From Polyangiaceae bacterium (GTDB lineage Bacteria; Myxococcota_A; Polyangia; Polyangiales; Polyangiaceae), in the NCBI GenBank assembly GCA_013361525.1, contig JABFXY010000059.1, forward strand, positions 1 through 64,000: a stretch of DNA of 64,000 nucleotides, in the 5' to 3' direction. Shown piece after piece: positions 17,332-26,800 of the stretch. The notes beneath the pieces are model-generated. The model did no database searches and had not been told where the DNA came from. It saw only the letters and a list, made by a program, of their open reading frames with translations. The number at the start of each line of letters is the position of its first letter. The stretch's first letter is position 1. The position numbers and the translations under genes were made by a program.

Positions 17332-20300
17332 GTCCCCGTCCTTCGGTGATTGACCAAGCCGACCGCGACGCTGCCATTAAAGAGCGTGCGCGGAATGTGC
17401 TTATCGACGCCGGAGCCGGAACGGGCAAGACGTCGACGCTCGTCGAGCGGCTGATCGCGCTCGTTGCCCCTCACGAGGACCATGTCGCGCCGATGCGAAT
17501 GGAGCGGATTGCGGCCGTGACGTTCACGAGGCGGGCGGCCGGCGAGCTCCGGTTGCGCCTTCGCGAGCGCCTATTGGTCGAGCTTGGGAAGCCGAAGGTT
17601 TCGCGCCCACGCGCCAACCGCCTGCGCAATGCGCTGAGCCATCTGGACGTGGCGCACGTCGGGACGATTCACGCGTTTGCCGATCGATTGCTGCGGTTGC
17701 ATCCAGTCCAAGCCGCCCTGAGCCCTTCCTACACCATCGCCGAGGACGACGACGCGCTGGTCCGCGAGACGTTCGAGCTCTTGATGACCTCGGCGGAGAG
17801 CGGGACGCTCGCCTCCGAGCTTGCGGGATCTTCCGCGAGCGATCGCGCAAAAGAGGCTGAGGGAACCGTCCTGGATGCGATTCGGGCGGGGCTTCGGCCC
17901 GAGTCTCACGAGAGCGAGTTCATGACGCGGTATGGGCTCGATGCCGTGGTGGGTTCGTTCGTGCGCCAGCGTGATGTGACACCTCGCGACCCACCATTGC
18001 GCTCATTTGATCGCGCAGCGTTCGAGAGGGCTTCGACGGAGTTTCGCGCACTGGCGGCCCGCGTGAATGGTTCATCGACCGGTGCGCGCTGGGTCACCAA
18101 TCTGCGCGAGCTGCTCGGGCGCTTGATGCCGATCAGCGATCCCGTCGTCCTCTATGCCGAGCTGTATCCGGCGCTGCATTCTCTTAAGACGCCGACGTTC
18201 GGTGAGGTGTTCGAGAACGACCAGGACGCCTGGCATGTTTGGAAGCTCCTCACGACCGGGGCCAACAAGAAGGTAACGAGGCCTTCGCCGCTCCGTGACG
18301 AGTTGCTCGCTCCGCTCGCGCGGTGGCTGGCAACGCGCTTGGTTCGACTCTTCCCCGTTGTCGTCGCCCTGTACGAGAAGGTGAAAGCCAAACATCAGGC
18401 GGTCGACTCCGTTGATCTCCTGATCAAGCTCCGCGACCTGCTGGCGCGCAACCTGGACGTGCGGGGGCGGTACCAGGTGCTCTTCGATCACGTCTTCGTG
18501 GACGAGTTCCAGGACACGGACCCGCTCCAGGCCGAGATCATTCTCTACCTCTGCGAGAAGACGCCCATTGCGACGACCGCCGCCGATGTCGAGCTCGCGG
18601 ATGGAAAGCTGACGCTGGTCGGCGATCCGAAGCAGTCCATCTACCGGTTTCGTCGAGCGGACATCGCCATGTACCAAAGCGTTCGGAGCAAAGTGGCCTC
18701 GCGCCCGCACCGCGCGGTCCAGCTCTCGGCGAACTTTCGATCGACCCCGCCGCTTATCGATTGGTTCAACGAGCGATTCGAAGCGTTGCTCGGCGCGCCG
18801 CCGAAGCCCGGTGAGGCTGCGTTCTCGCCCGAAACGGGGGGGGTCGCGTACCAGAAGCTGCAGTACGGGAGGCGCGACGGGCAGTCGGTCTCCATCCATG
18901 TCGTTTCTTTCGAGCCCAACACGGAGACGCCCAGTGCGGCTGACTACCGCGCGCTCGAAGCGGAGGTTCTTGCGCGCTACCTCCGATGGCTGATCGCGAG
19001 TGGCTTTGAGGTCCTCGACCCCGTGTCGCGCGAACGTCGCGCGGTAACGTATGCCGACGTCGCCATCCTCGCGCTCGAGACGACGAACCTGAAGATCCTG
19101 TTTCCGGAGCTGGATGCGGTCGGTGTTCCGCACGCTGCGCGTGGCGGGAAGCTCTTCCTGCAGGATCCACTGCACCGGCAGTTTCTGCTCGGCCTACGCG
19201 CGATCTCGGACCGCGAGGACGGCGTCGCGCAGGCGGCGCTTTTTCGACCGCCGTTCTTTGCACTAGAGGTGGCCGATCTCGTTTCCAACACACCGGCGGC
19301 TGCCGGCGCTAAGGAGATCGTCACGGAACTCCGTGCCAAGCGGCTCGGGCGACCTGCGGGAGAGACCGCACGAGACCTGCTCGAACGAACGGCGTTCGGC
19401 CGGTCGATCGCGCTAGGGCCCAATGGACTTCAGAGGCTCGAGCGGGTGCGAGAGCTTTGCTTCATCGTCGATGAAATGGCCGCACGCGATGCGCTCGACT
19501 ACGACGGTGTCACCGCTCGGCTGCGCGGCTGGGCGACCGATCCGGTGGAGCTCGACGCCCCTCATCCTCTCGGTGCCGACGCGGTTCAGATCCTCACGGT
19601 GCACCAGGCCAAGGGTTTGGAGTTCCCCGTCGTTGTGCTGTGGGATGGCCGTGCCGGGCTCGGCGCTCGCGCAGACCACGGCCCGTGGCACGTCACGCGG
19701 GACGGAAACGCATGGCAGCTCACCATTGATCGCCTCTCGTGGGAGGAGCCGGCCGGCGCTGCGTTGAAGGAGACCGAAAAGCGCTATTGCGATGCTGAGC
19801 GCAAACGTCTTGTGTACGTGGCGGCGACGCGGGCGCGAGATCTCGTCGTCGTTCCGAAAGCGGGTGCCCCCGGTGACAAGCACGTCGCCGGGATGCTGCT
19901 GGCTGGCGGTCACGGGCCGCTGTCCCTCGAGCTCCAGCCCTACCGTTCGGGCAAGCTGCCCACGTGGGCTCGGACGATCGCTGCGCCCGCCGCACGGTCG
20001 CTCGCTCCACAGGACGTCGATAACAACGCGAGCGCCGACCGTTGGGCAGCCGCGCTCGCGTCGAGCGCGAAGCCGCGATGCAGGCCGGTGGGCGTCGCAT
20101 CGGCGACGCACCTGGTGCACACGGGGGAGAGCGACCCGGCCGGACAACCGTCCTATCGCCCATCCCGGTTCGGCACTGTGTTCGGGGACACGGTGCACCG
20201 CGCGCTCGGCGAAGCGCTTCGGCGAGAGCTATCGCCGGTGGAAGCGGTGCACCGGGCGGCAGCACGCACGGGCCTCGTTGAGCACGTCGACGAGGCTGTG

Positions 20301-20642
20301 CGTGACGTCGAGCGTGGGCTTCGTTGTCTCGAGGACCACGGGCTGACGCTCGAGGGCACGGACGCTTTGCGCCTCGAATATCCGATCGTCGGTCAAGCAC
20401 TGACGGGCAACATGTTGGTCGGTTACATCGACCTGCTGGTCTCCACGAAGGACGGTCTTCGGCTGATCGATTTCAAGACCGATCGGTCGGATGCGGCGAC
20501 GCCGCTGCGCGAGGGTTTTCCGTCCTACGTGAAACAGGTGGAGACCTACGTCGCGCTCCTCCACGAAGCAGGCGTGAGCGGAGAGCGTGAAGTGAAAGCG
20601 GGCTTGCTCTTTACGGACGAAGGGTCGCTTCGGTGGCTTTGA
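17328..20642 (+). CDS. addA: AddA-type UvrD helicase/nuclease subunit
   Basis: This is a superfamily 1 helicase of 1104 residues. Walker A is AGAGTGKT (residues 28-35); FTRRAAGELRLR is motif Ia; VFVDEFQDTDPLQ is the UvrD-type Walker B; VGDPKQSIYRFRRAD is motif III; VHQAKGLEFPVVVLW is motif V; and LVYVAATRARDLVVV is motif VI. The last 130 residues form a RecB-type nuclease with GTVFGDTVHRALGEAL, GYIDLL and LIDFKTD. ATG 17328 overlaps the AddB stop by four bases. With AddB it forms an ATP-driven resection machine for RecA loading or phage DNA degradation. The next gene converges from the other strand 23 bases downstream. No gaps or missing motifs are seen. Confidence 0.92.
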   Translation: MSPRPSVIDQADRDAAIKERARNVLIDAGAGTGKTSTLVERLIALVAPHEDHVAPMRMERIAAVTFTRRAAGELRLRLRERLLVELGKPKVSRPRANRLRNALSHLDVAHVGTIHAFADRLLRLHPVQAALSPSYTIAEDDDALVRETFELLMTSAESGTLASELAGSSASDRAKEAEGTVLDAIRAGLRPESHESEFMTRYGLDAVVGSFVRQRDVTPRDPPLRSFDRAAFERASTEFRALAARVNGSSTGARWVTNLRELLGRLMPISDPVVLYAELYPALHSLKTPTFGEVFENDQDAWHVWKLLTTGANKKVTRPSPLRDELLAPLARWLATRLVRLFPVVVALYEKVKAKHQAVDSVDLLIKLRDLLARNLDVRGRYQVLFDHVFVDEFQDTDPLQAEIILYLCEKTPIATTAADVELADGKLTLVGDPKQSIYRFRRADIAMYQSVRSKVASRPHRAVQLSANFRSTPPLIDWFNERFEALLGAPPKPGEAAFSPETGGVAYQKLQYGRRDGQSVSIHVVSFEPNTETPSAADYRALEAEVLARYLRWLIASGFEVLDPVSRERRAVTYADVAILALETTNLKILFPELDAVGVPHAARGGKLFLQDPLHRQFLLGLRAISDREDGVAQAALFRPPFFALEVADLVSNTPAAAGAKEIVTELRAKRLGRPAGETARDLLERTAFGRSIALGPNGLQRLERVRELCFIVDEMAARDALDYDGVTARLRGWATDPVELDAPHPLGADAVQILTVHQAKGLEFPVVVLWDGRAGLGARADHGPWHVTRDGNAWQLTIDRLSWEEPAGAALKETEKRYCDAERKRLVYVAATRARDLVVVPKAGAPGDKHVAGMLLAGGHGPLSLELQPYRSGKLPTWARTIAAPAARSLAPQDVDNNASADRWAAALASSAKPRCRPVGVASATHLVHTGESDPAGQPSYRPSRFGTVFGDTVHRALGEALRRELSPVEAVHRAAARTGLVEHVDEAVRDVERGLRCLEDHGLTLEGTDALRLEYPIVGQALTGNMLVGYIDLLVSTKDGLRLIDFKTDRSDAATPLREGFPSYVKQVETYVALLHEAGVSGEREVKAGLLFTDEGSLRWL

Positions 20643-20665
20643 TCGAAGACGGGCAGTCTATGGGA

Positions 20666-21124
20666 TTACGGGTCGTCCTCGGTTCGGGGGCGCGCCAGTA
20701 CAACGGCGACCTCACCGTAGTCGCCGCCGGCAACATCCTGCGCAGTTGCGTGGATGATATCCTCCAGCAGCCCCAGCTTAGACGCCCATCGACCATCCTT
20801 CAGCTGCCGCGCCGCGTGGGTCGCATCGCCGTCGCAGCCATAGACTGCAACCTTCACGTAGGCCTCGTCGAGGCTGGCGTCCGTGCATGGCCTGAACCCG
20901 ACGGTCGCGAGCGCTGCGACCCAATGCTCTACACCGTTGTCGGGGAACACCCCTGCGGGCCAATAGATGCCTGGCCGACTCGGTGGTATGACGTAGGGCT
21001 CCCACCACTGGTTCGTAACTCCAGCCGCGAAGGCAAGGCAGTTGTAGTCCTCCGTCGCGTTGCTGGTCAGCTCACAGTTGTCGCTTGCGAGCCGCGGAGC
21101 GAAGTCGATCCAATCAGGCTTCAC
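20666..21124 (-). CDS. DUF7689-type protein
   Basis: The start is GTG 21124, which overlaps the upstream gene's TGA (GTGA); ATG 21166 is possible but has no ribosome binding site. The longer frame to 21514 is an antisense-like extension inside the neighbour. The product of 152 residues contains EDYNCLAFAAG, WWEPYVIPPSRPGIYWP, EAYVKVAVYG, and THAARQLKDGRWASKLGLLEDIIHAT. This matches the DUF7689 pattern in which a Cys near the start and a His (THAARQ) could be a papain-like Cys/His pair, although that catalytic reading is inferred. Genes of this type typically follow a larger helical protein, as here. Confidence 0.78.
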   Translation of the reverse strand: MKPDWIDFAPRLASDNCELTSNATEDYNCLAFAAGVTNQWWEPYVIPPSRPGIYWPAGVFPDNGVEHWVAALATVGFRPCTDASLDEAYVKVAVYGCDGDATHAARQLKDGRWASKLGLLEDIIHATAQDVAGGDYGEVAVVLARPRTEDDP

Positions 21125-23049
21125 GATGAGGAGAGCAAACCACGAGCAGAGCCCCACCTCAGCCATGCCTGCGCAACCTGCGTAAGCGTGACGTCCCCAG
21201 GTGGCAGCTGCGGCTGTTCTCCGGTGAGCGCCGCGAGAGCCGCGTCCCAGTGACCACCCTTCCCATCCCGAATCCAGGCGAGGATGTCCGGAACGACCTC
21301 GGCCCCGAGGTTGATGATCGCGACGTATTGCGGGTGCTCGAATGCGCGTTTTCGGCTGGCCAGGTGGCCAGTTCCCTTCAGCCAAGCCGAGGCGAAGTGA
21401 TGAAACATTGCAGAGCGCGTGGCCCGCGTAACCGCCTCGAACGCGGAATCGGCCACAGCCTCGGCTTCCCCGAACCGAGCCTTCCAGTGATTCTCGTGGG
21501 TCCACGCCTGGCAATGAATTGGCTGGGGCAGCTCTACGGGCTGCAGCGAAGGAGCCCAGAGGCGTTTTGTTTTCCAGCCCCGCTCGAGCGCCATCTCGAG
21601 AATTCGGCGTTCGTGTTCCGTCGGAATCCCTCGTGGGACACGAGAGAGAAGCGCTACTGCGGGGACGACGAATCTACGCTCGAGGAGGCGTCGAATCGTC
21701 CGGGCGAGGAGGTACTTGCAGCTCTCGGCTTTGGACGGCACCGCGCCCCACGCGGCCTCGAAGCGCTCGAGCGCCTCGGGCTCACGCCTATCGTGGATCA
21801 GCGCTCGCACTTGGCGCGAGAGGAACAAGGCATTGTCGGGCCATTGCTCGAGAGCGCGCTCATAGCCCTTCGCCGTTTCGTCGAGGGGCTCGAGGTTGGA
21901 TTTGTATCGATTGTAATGCAGGTAATGGGTGACGTAGGCGCGCATCCGACGTGCCGCCGCCGGACCAAGTCCCGCGTCGTCAAGGATTGCCCCGAGGGAT
22001 TGGTAAACGTCCGCCGCCTCTCGCCAGCGCCCGCTGTGAGACATCTCGACGGCCATCTCCATGACGATTGGCATGCCAAATCGGGCGAGACGAAGCGCGT
22101 CGCTCGGAAGAGGTACCGCGGCATAATGACGGTGGGCCTCGAGCACCGCTACCGCCGAATCGATGTTCGACGCCCAGATTGCGCGCTCGTACGCCTCCGC
22201 CCATCGCTGGTGCCGGTCCCGTGCTGCGCCCGGGCTCTCGAGAAGTCGAAGCGACCCGAGCCCGTCGAGCGGCGCGAGGTAGCCTCGGCGCTCGTCAATC
22301 AGGTTCGACTCGAGCCCCGTCTCGAGCGTCCCGCGATCGACCAACTGGAGCTGGTCGAGATCCGTCCTCGCGACTGGCCGGTCGTGCACCCACAGAAGTG
22401 CGATCAGCTCTCTGTGCTCTGCCGAGAGTCCCGACCAAAGTGTTTGAGCGAGTCGGTGGGTATTGCGAAGCACTGCGCCTGCGGGCATTGGCCCCACCAG
22501 CATTTCGTGAGCCGCCGCGAGGGCGTACCTCTCCGGATCGTGCTCCACGGCCGCCCACACGCGCTCCGCGTCCCAGATCCCGACCGCTCGAGGCCGGACC
22601 AGTGGCGGCAGAGGTGCGGACTTCGTGGTCCATCCTCCTCGGAGCTCGATGGCCGGAAGCTTCAGGAGCTCTTTGAGCCAACCCCAGCTGCCGCGAATCA
22701 CCGAGCTGATCTCGTTCGTCGCGTCAGAACGAACGATTGGCCTTCGATCAACAACGAGGCGTCGACCGTGCAGTTTTGGAAGGAGCGCGTCGAACCAGTC
22801 GCGTGGCATGGGCGACGCGTGCATCGCGCCTGCCACTGCATCCGCCGCGTCCGGGCCTACCTGCCTCGCGAGTGTCGTCACGACGAACGCAGGGCCATCG
22901 AGGTGGCTGGGCACCGGCAGGTAGAGGGACTGTGGGTCCAGCGCGAGCAGAACGTCAGCGACGACGTTCGCTCCTGCGACGACGTTCGGCGAACCCCGTC
23001 CGAACCGACAGATCACCGGAAATTCTTGGGTGGCCTCAAAGAGCTGCAT
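21121..23049 (-). CDS. Large helical-repeat protein paired with DUF7689
   Basis: The 642-residue protein has an N-terminal domain resembling a degenerate STAND/NTPase start (VICRFGRGSPNVVAGANVVADVLL) but without a P-loop. A central alpha-helical part (about residues 230-480) has TPR-like spacing (AADVYQSLGAILDDAGLGPAA, KGYERALEQWPDNALFLSRQVRALI). The last 100 residues form a distinct domain: HFASAWLKGTGHLASRKRAF, HPQYVAIINLGAEVVPDIL, HWDAALAALTGEQP and AQAWLRWG. That C-terminal module also occurs elsewhere as a short protein beside DUF7689 genes. A 637-residue antisense frame over the same DNA is judged a shadow. The gene is divergent from the BREX operon. Function unknown. Confidence 0.8.
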   Translation of the reverse strand: MQLFEATQEFPVICRFGRGSPNVVAGANVVADVLLALDPQSLYLPVPSHLDGPAFVVTTLARQVGPDAADAVAGAMHASPMPRDWFDALLPKLHGRRLVVDRRPIVRSDATNEISSVIRGSWGWLKELLKLPAIELRGGWTTKSAPLPPLVRPRAVGIWDAERVWAAVEHDPERYALAAAHEMLVGPMPAGAVLRNTHRLAQTLWSGLSAEHRELIALLWVHDRPVARTDLDQLQLVDRGTLETGLESNLIDERRGYLAPLDGLGSLRLLESPGAARDRHQRWAEAYERAIWASNIDSAVAVLEAHRHYAAVPLPSDALRLARFGMPIVMEMAVEMSHSGRWREAADVYQSLGAILDDAGLGPAAARRMRAYVTHYLHYNRYKSNLEPLDETAKGYERALEQWPDNALFLSRQVRALIHDRREPEALERFEAAWGAVPSKAESCKYLLARTIRRLLERRFVVPAVALLSRVPRGIPTEHERRILEMALERGWKTKRLWAPSLQPVELPQPIHCQAWTHENHWKARFGEAEAVADSAFEAVTRATRSAMFHHFASAWLKGTGHLASRKRAFEHPQYVAIINLGAEVVPDILAWIRDGKGGHWDAALAALTGEQPQLPPGDVTLTQVAQAWLRWGSARGLLSSS

Positions 23050-23159
23050 GGCTCGTCGCTCACCTTAGCTCGACGCGTCGCGAACTGCGACATCGGGCAC
23101 GCGCCACGCTTCAAGTACTGTGCCCGCCCGGGCTACCCTGCCGAACCTCGGAGAGTGTC
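23050..23159. promoter_or_regulatory. Divergent promoter region of the BREX operon and the helical-repeat gene
   Basis: These 110 bases separate two divergent starts. GGAGAG lies five bases before the ATG at 23160 and is the ribosome binding site for the first BREX-linked gene. Promoter boxes for either direction cannot be picked with confidence in this GC-rich DNA. No perfect palindrome of useful length was seen. Confidence 0.45.
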
Positions 23160-23885
23160 ATGAGCACGATGGAGAGACCCTGGCCACGCTTGGCCGACGA
23201 CGCGGATCGCGCGCGCTACTACGAGGCCGCGATGCGTGCGCTCCAGTTCGTCGAGCGGCGCTCGCCGACAGGGCGCCGTTTCGGCGCCGACGCTGACGCG
23301 CGGTGGGGTGCGTTCCGTGGAAATCTCACGACCGCGGATCGCATGGACCTCCTCCTTCGTGACGCCGACGCGCAGTGGCCCTCTTCGTTTGGAGCGCGGA
23401 ACGTGTTCGCGCTTCGCGCCGCCGCCGAGGACGAGGCCTTCGGTGCCGAGTGGTTGCCCATGGATCCGGTCGACGCCGAAGAGCTCTGGCGTCGTGTCAT
23501 CGCGGAGCCGCCTCCGAGTGCGGTGAAGGACGCGCTCGTCGCCGCCGCCGCCACGTGGGAGCTAAAGCTCGCCCCCGTGGAGACAGCGCCGGTCGGCGCG
23601 GCCGAGAAGCTCATCGTCGCCGGCCCCAGCGCGATTGCGACGCTCATCGGCCTGTTCGCTACAGGAAGTGACCTCGACTGGGCCGACCAAGTCATCGTTG
23701 TCGCGACGCCTCCAGCCCATCGACAGCTCGCGGCGCTCGCTGGCGCGCTCTTGAACGCGACGAAGCCGAGCGCGCTCATGACGCCGGATGAGAACGTGAA
23801 AGTGACGGCGGGCCGCCGGCTCGTCCTATCCGCCGACGCAGCACCCGAAGATGCTGCCTGGGCGAAAGCGCACGCGGTGGGCTGA
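23160..23885 (+). CDS. Unknown protein, first gene of the BREX type 2 operon
   Basis: The start is ATG 23160 with GGAGAG upstream; the frame is open further 5' but that part overlaps the divergent neighbour. The 241-residue product is acidic and Ala-rich. It has an N-terminal helical part (RPWPRLADDADRARYYEAAM, WGAFRGNLTTADRMDLLL) and a C-terminal alpha/beta part (EKLIVAGPSAIATLIGLFATG, ADQVIVVATPPAHRQLAALAG) that looks Rossmann-like, without a clear P-loop. Its TGA overlaps the pglW ATG (TGATG), so the two are translationally coupled. It is not one of the six core BREX-2 genes. A regulatory or accessory role in BREX is inferred from position only. Confidence 0.75.
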   Translation: MSTMERPWPRLADDADRARYYEAAMRALQFVERRSPTGRRFGADADARWGAFRGNLTTADRMDLLLRDADAQWPSSFGARNVFALRAAAEDEAFGAEWLPMDPVDAEELWRRVIAEPPPSAVKDALVAAAATWELKLAPVETAPVGAAEKLIVAGPSAIATLIGLFATGSDLDWADQVIVVATPPAHRQLAALAGALLNATKPSALMTPDENVKVTAGRRLVLSADAAPEDAAWAKAHAVG

Positions 23886-26800
23886 TGCTGGCGTCGTCGC
23901 GCATCATCCTGGTCGGCGAGACGCCTCATGCGCACGAGCAAGAGGCGATCGACTTCGCGGTGAAAGAGCTGCCGGGGACGGATCCCTACACGGCGTGGGG
24001 ATTGGTCGAGCTGCTCGAGCCGGCGACGGGGCGCCTCTACGAAATCGACCTCTTGGTCTTGGGGTATTCGGCGCTCTACCTGGTCGAGATCAAGAGCGGC
24101 CCGGGGAAGTATGAGGGCGATAACGTCGACTGGTACAGGACAGCACCTGACCAACCGACGCGCTGGATGGATCCTCCGCTGCGGCTCGCGAACCTGAAGG
24201 CGAAGGTGCTCAAGAGCCGCCTGCGCTCGAAGATGCGCAACCCCGACCGAGCACCGCGCGTCGAGGCGCTCGTGTTTCTGAGTCACGCGGATATCGACTT
24301 GCGCCTCAGCACCGAGGGCCGAGCAGGCGTGGTGACGCGAAGGGATCTCGTTCGCGCCATTACGCGCCACGAGTTCCCGGGTGCACCTTCGGATTGGCGT
24401 GCGCAGCGCATCGATCAGCCGCTTCAGAAGGACGTAACGCAGGCGCTCGAGTCGCTCGGACTGCGGAAACGTAAGGGCAAGCTGTTCGCCGGCGCGTACG
24501 AGCTCGGACCGCTGATCGACGACGGCATCATGCAGCTCGACGGCGGCGGCGAAGGCCCGTCCGCCCCCTCGGGGTACCAGGACCGGCAAGCGCAGCACCG
24601 CGAGACGCCCGCGTTGAGCCGGCGGGCGCGTGTGTACCTCATCCCCCAGCAGACGACCGTCGAGCGGCGGCAAGTCCTACGGCGTGCCGCCGAACGCGAG
24701 GTTCAGCTTCTCCACAGCGTGCGCGAGCACGCAAACGTCCTCACGCTGCTCGACTACATCCCCGATGCGCCGCTCGGTCCGACGCTGCTCTTCGATACAT
24801 TCGACGGGGCGTCTCCCCTTGATGCGTTCCTCCGAAAGAATCCCGATTTGCCATTTCAGGATCGGGTCGACATCGTGGAGCAGGTCGCGCGTGCGCTCGC
24901 GCATTGCCACAAGAAGGAAGTTCGGCACGGTGCGCTCGGCCCCCACGCGATCCTCGTGCGACGCAGCTCCGAGGATGACCGCATTCAGACGCGCCTCTTC
25001 AACTTCCAGCTTGGTGCTGGGCAGCACGTCCGGGGGACGGTTCATGCCTCGGCGCTCTCTTCGGATCCATGGGAGCTCTACCAGGCGCCCGAGCTCCGCG
25101 AAGAGGTAGGCCGGCCGACGCCTTCCTCGGACCTCTTCAGCCTTGGCGCGATCGCCTACTTGGTATTCGCTGGGAGCGCACCCGCTAAGAACGTCATCGA
25201 TCTCGACGAGCGCCTGCAGAGGGAAGGCCAGCTCGATCCGAGGGCCGCGCGTGACGACATCCCCGCGCCGATCGCCGAAGCCATTACGTTCGCGACGCAG
25301 CGCCTCGTCGCGAATCGCGTCGATGAAGCCAATGAGTGGATCGAGCTGCTGATCGACGGGCTGACGCGACCCGAGCCAGAGGTCGCTATCGCGGAGATCG
25401 ACCCGCTCGAGGCGCGCGCCAAAGACGTCCTCAATGGCGATCTCACGGTGCAGCAGGTGCTCGGCTATGGCGCGACATCTCGCGTTCTTCAGGTCGAGCG
25501 CGGATCGGACGGGCGAGTTTACGCGCTGAAGGTGAGTCTCGCGATCGAGCACGACGAGCGCCTGATCGAAGAGCGGCGCATCCTCGATCAGCTCGAGCAC
25601 CCTCGAATCGTTCGCTGTGTCGCGCCGCTGACGATCGCCAATCGCACGTGCTTGCTCCTCACGCACGCCGGCGAGCAAACGCTCCAGCGGCTCCTAGCGC
25701 GCGAGGGCACGGTGTCGCTCGATTATGCCAGCCGCTTCGGTGAAGACCTACTCAGCGCGCTGGAGCAGCTCGAAGAGAAGAAGATCATTCACCGTGACAT
25801 CAAGCCGGCAAACGTCGGCGTCGGCACGCCCGGCAAAGGCGCCACGCACCTGACGCTCTTCGACTTCTCGTTGGGTATGGCGCCGCTCAGTGAGCTCGGC
25901 GTAGGAACGGCGGTTTATCGCGATCCGTTCCTCCGGGCGCGCGGGGCATGGGACCCGGCGGCCGACCGCTGGGGCGCCGCCGTGACGCTCCACGAGATGC
26001 TCACTGGAGCCCGGCCTTCGATCGAAGCGCTGGGCGAAGGTCCTGCCGCCTCGAAGCTCACGCTGGCCGCCGAGCGCTTCGACCCGGCCGTTCGCGACCG
26101 CCTGATCGCGTTCTTCGATAAGGCCCTCGCGCCCGATGTCGAGCTGCGCTTCGCATCCGCGCGCGAGATGCACCGGGCTTGGATCGCAGCATTCGACGTA
26201 CCGGTCGAAGCTCCGCCCCCGAGCGTACGAACGACTGCGGCCAGCGCACCCGAGCCCGAGCGAGACAGCATCGCGCCGTCGGCCGACGGGCTTACCCAAG
26301 ATCAGCTCGCGGCCATCTCGCCAATGACGCCGGCCGAGGCATTGCCTCTCTCGGTTCGAGCCAAAAATGCGCTCGATCGCGCAGGCGTCCTCCACGCGAA
26401 GGACCTCCTCGAGCTACCGGATAATCGATTGTCGTCGATCCGCGGCGTCGGCCTGCGCGTCGCCAAAGAGGTCCTCTCGTTCCGCGATCGCTGGAAGGGC
26501 GCCGTTGCGCTCGCGCCGCTGGTCAGCACCCCGTTCTTCCCGGGCGCGTACGCCGGCGACGACGTGATGCTCGAGACGACGAAGCTCGACCGTGAGGTCG
26601 TACTGGCGCTCGTCGATGCCGGCGTCCACACGCTCGGCGCCCTGGCCGCAGCCCCGACTTCGCACATCACGACGATCGCGAAGCGCCGCGGCTTCGATGC
26701 GAAGTTGCTATCGGATCTCCTCGAGCGTGAGGCCCGCAACGCGGGTGACCGCGCCAAGCCGCCGACGCTGGAGGCGTGGCTCGATGCGCTCCTGCCGAAG

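Noticed and set aside
21250..23163. 637-residue plus-strand open frame opposite the helical-repeat gene
   Set aside because: The minus-strand protein has recognisable repeats, a conserved C-terminal domain and coupling to DUF7689; the plus frame is Arg/Pro-rich with no motifs, a usual high-GC shadow.
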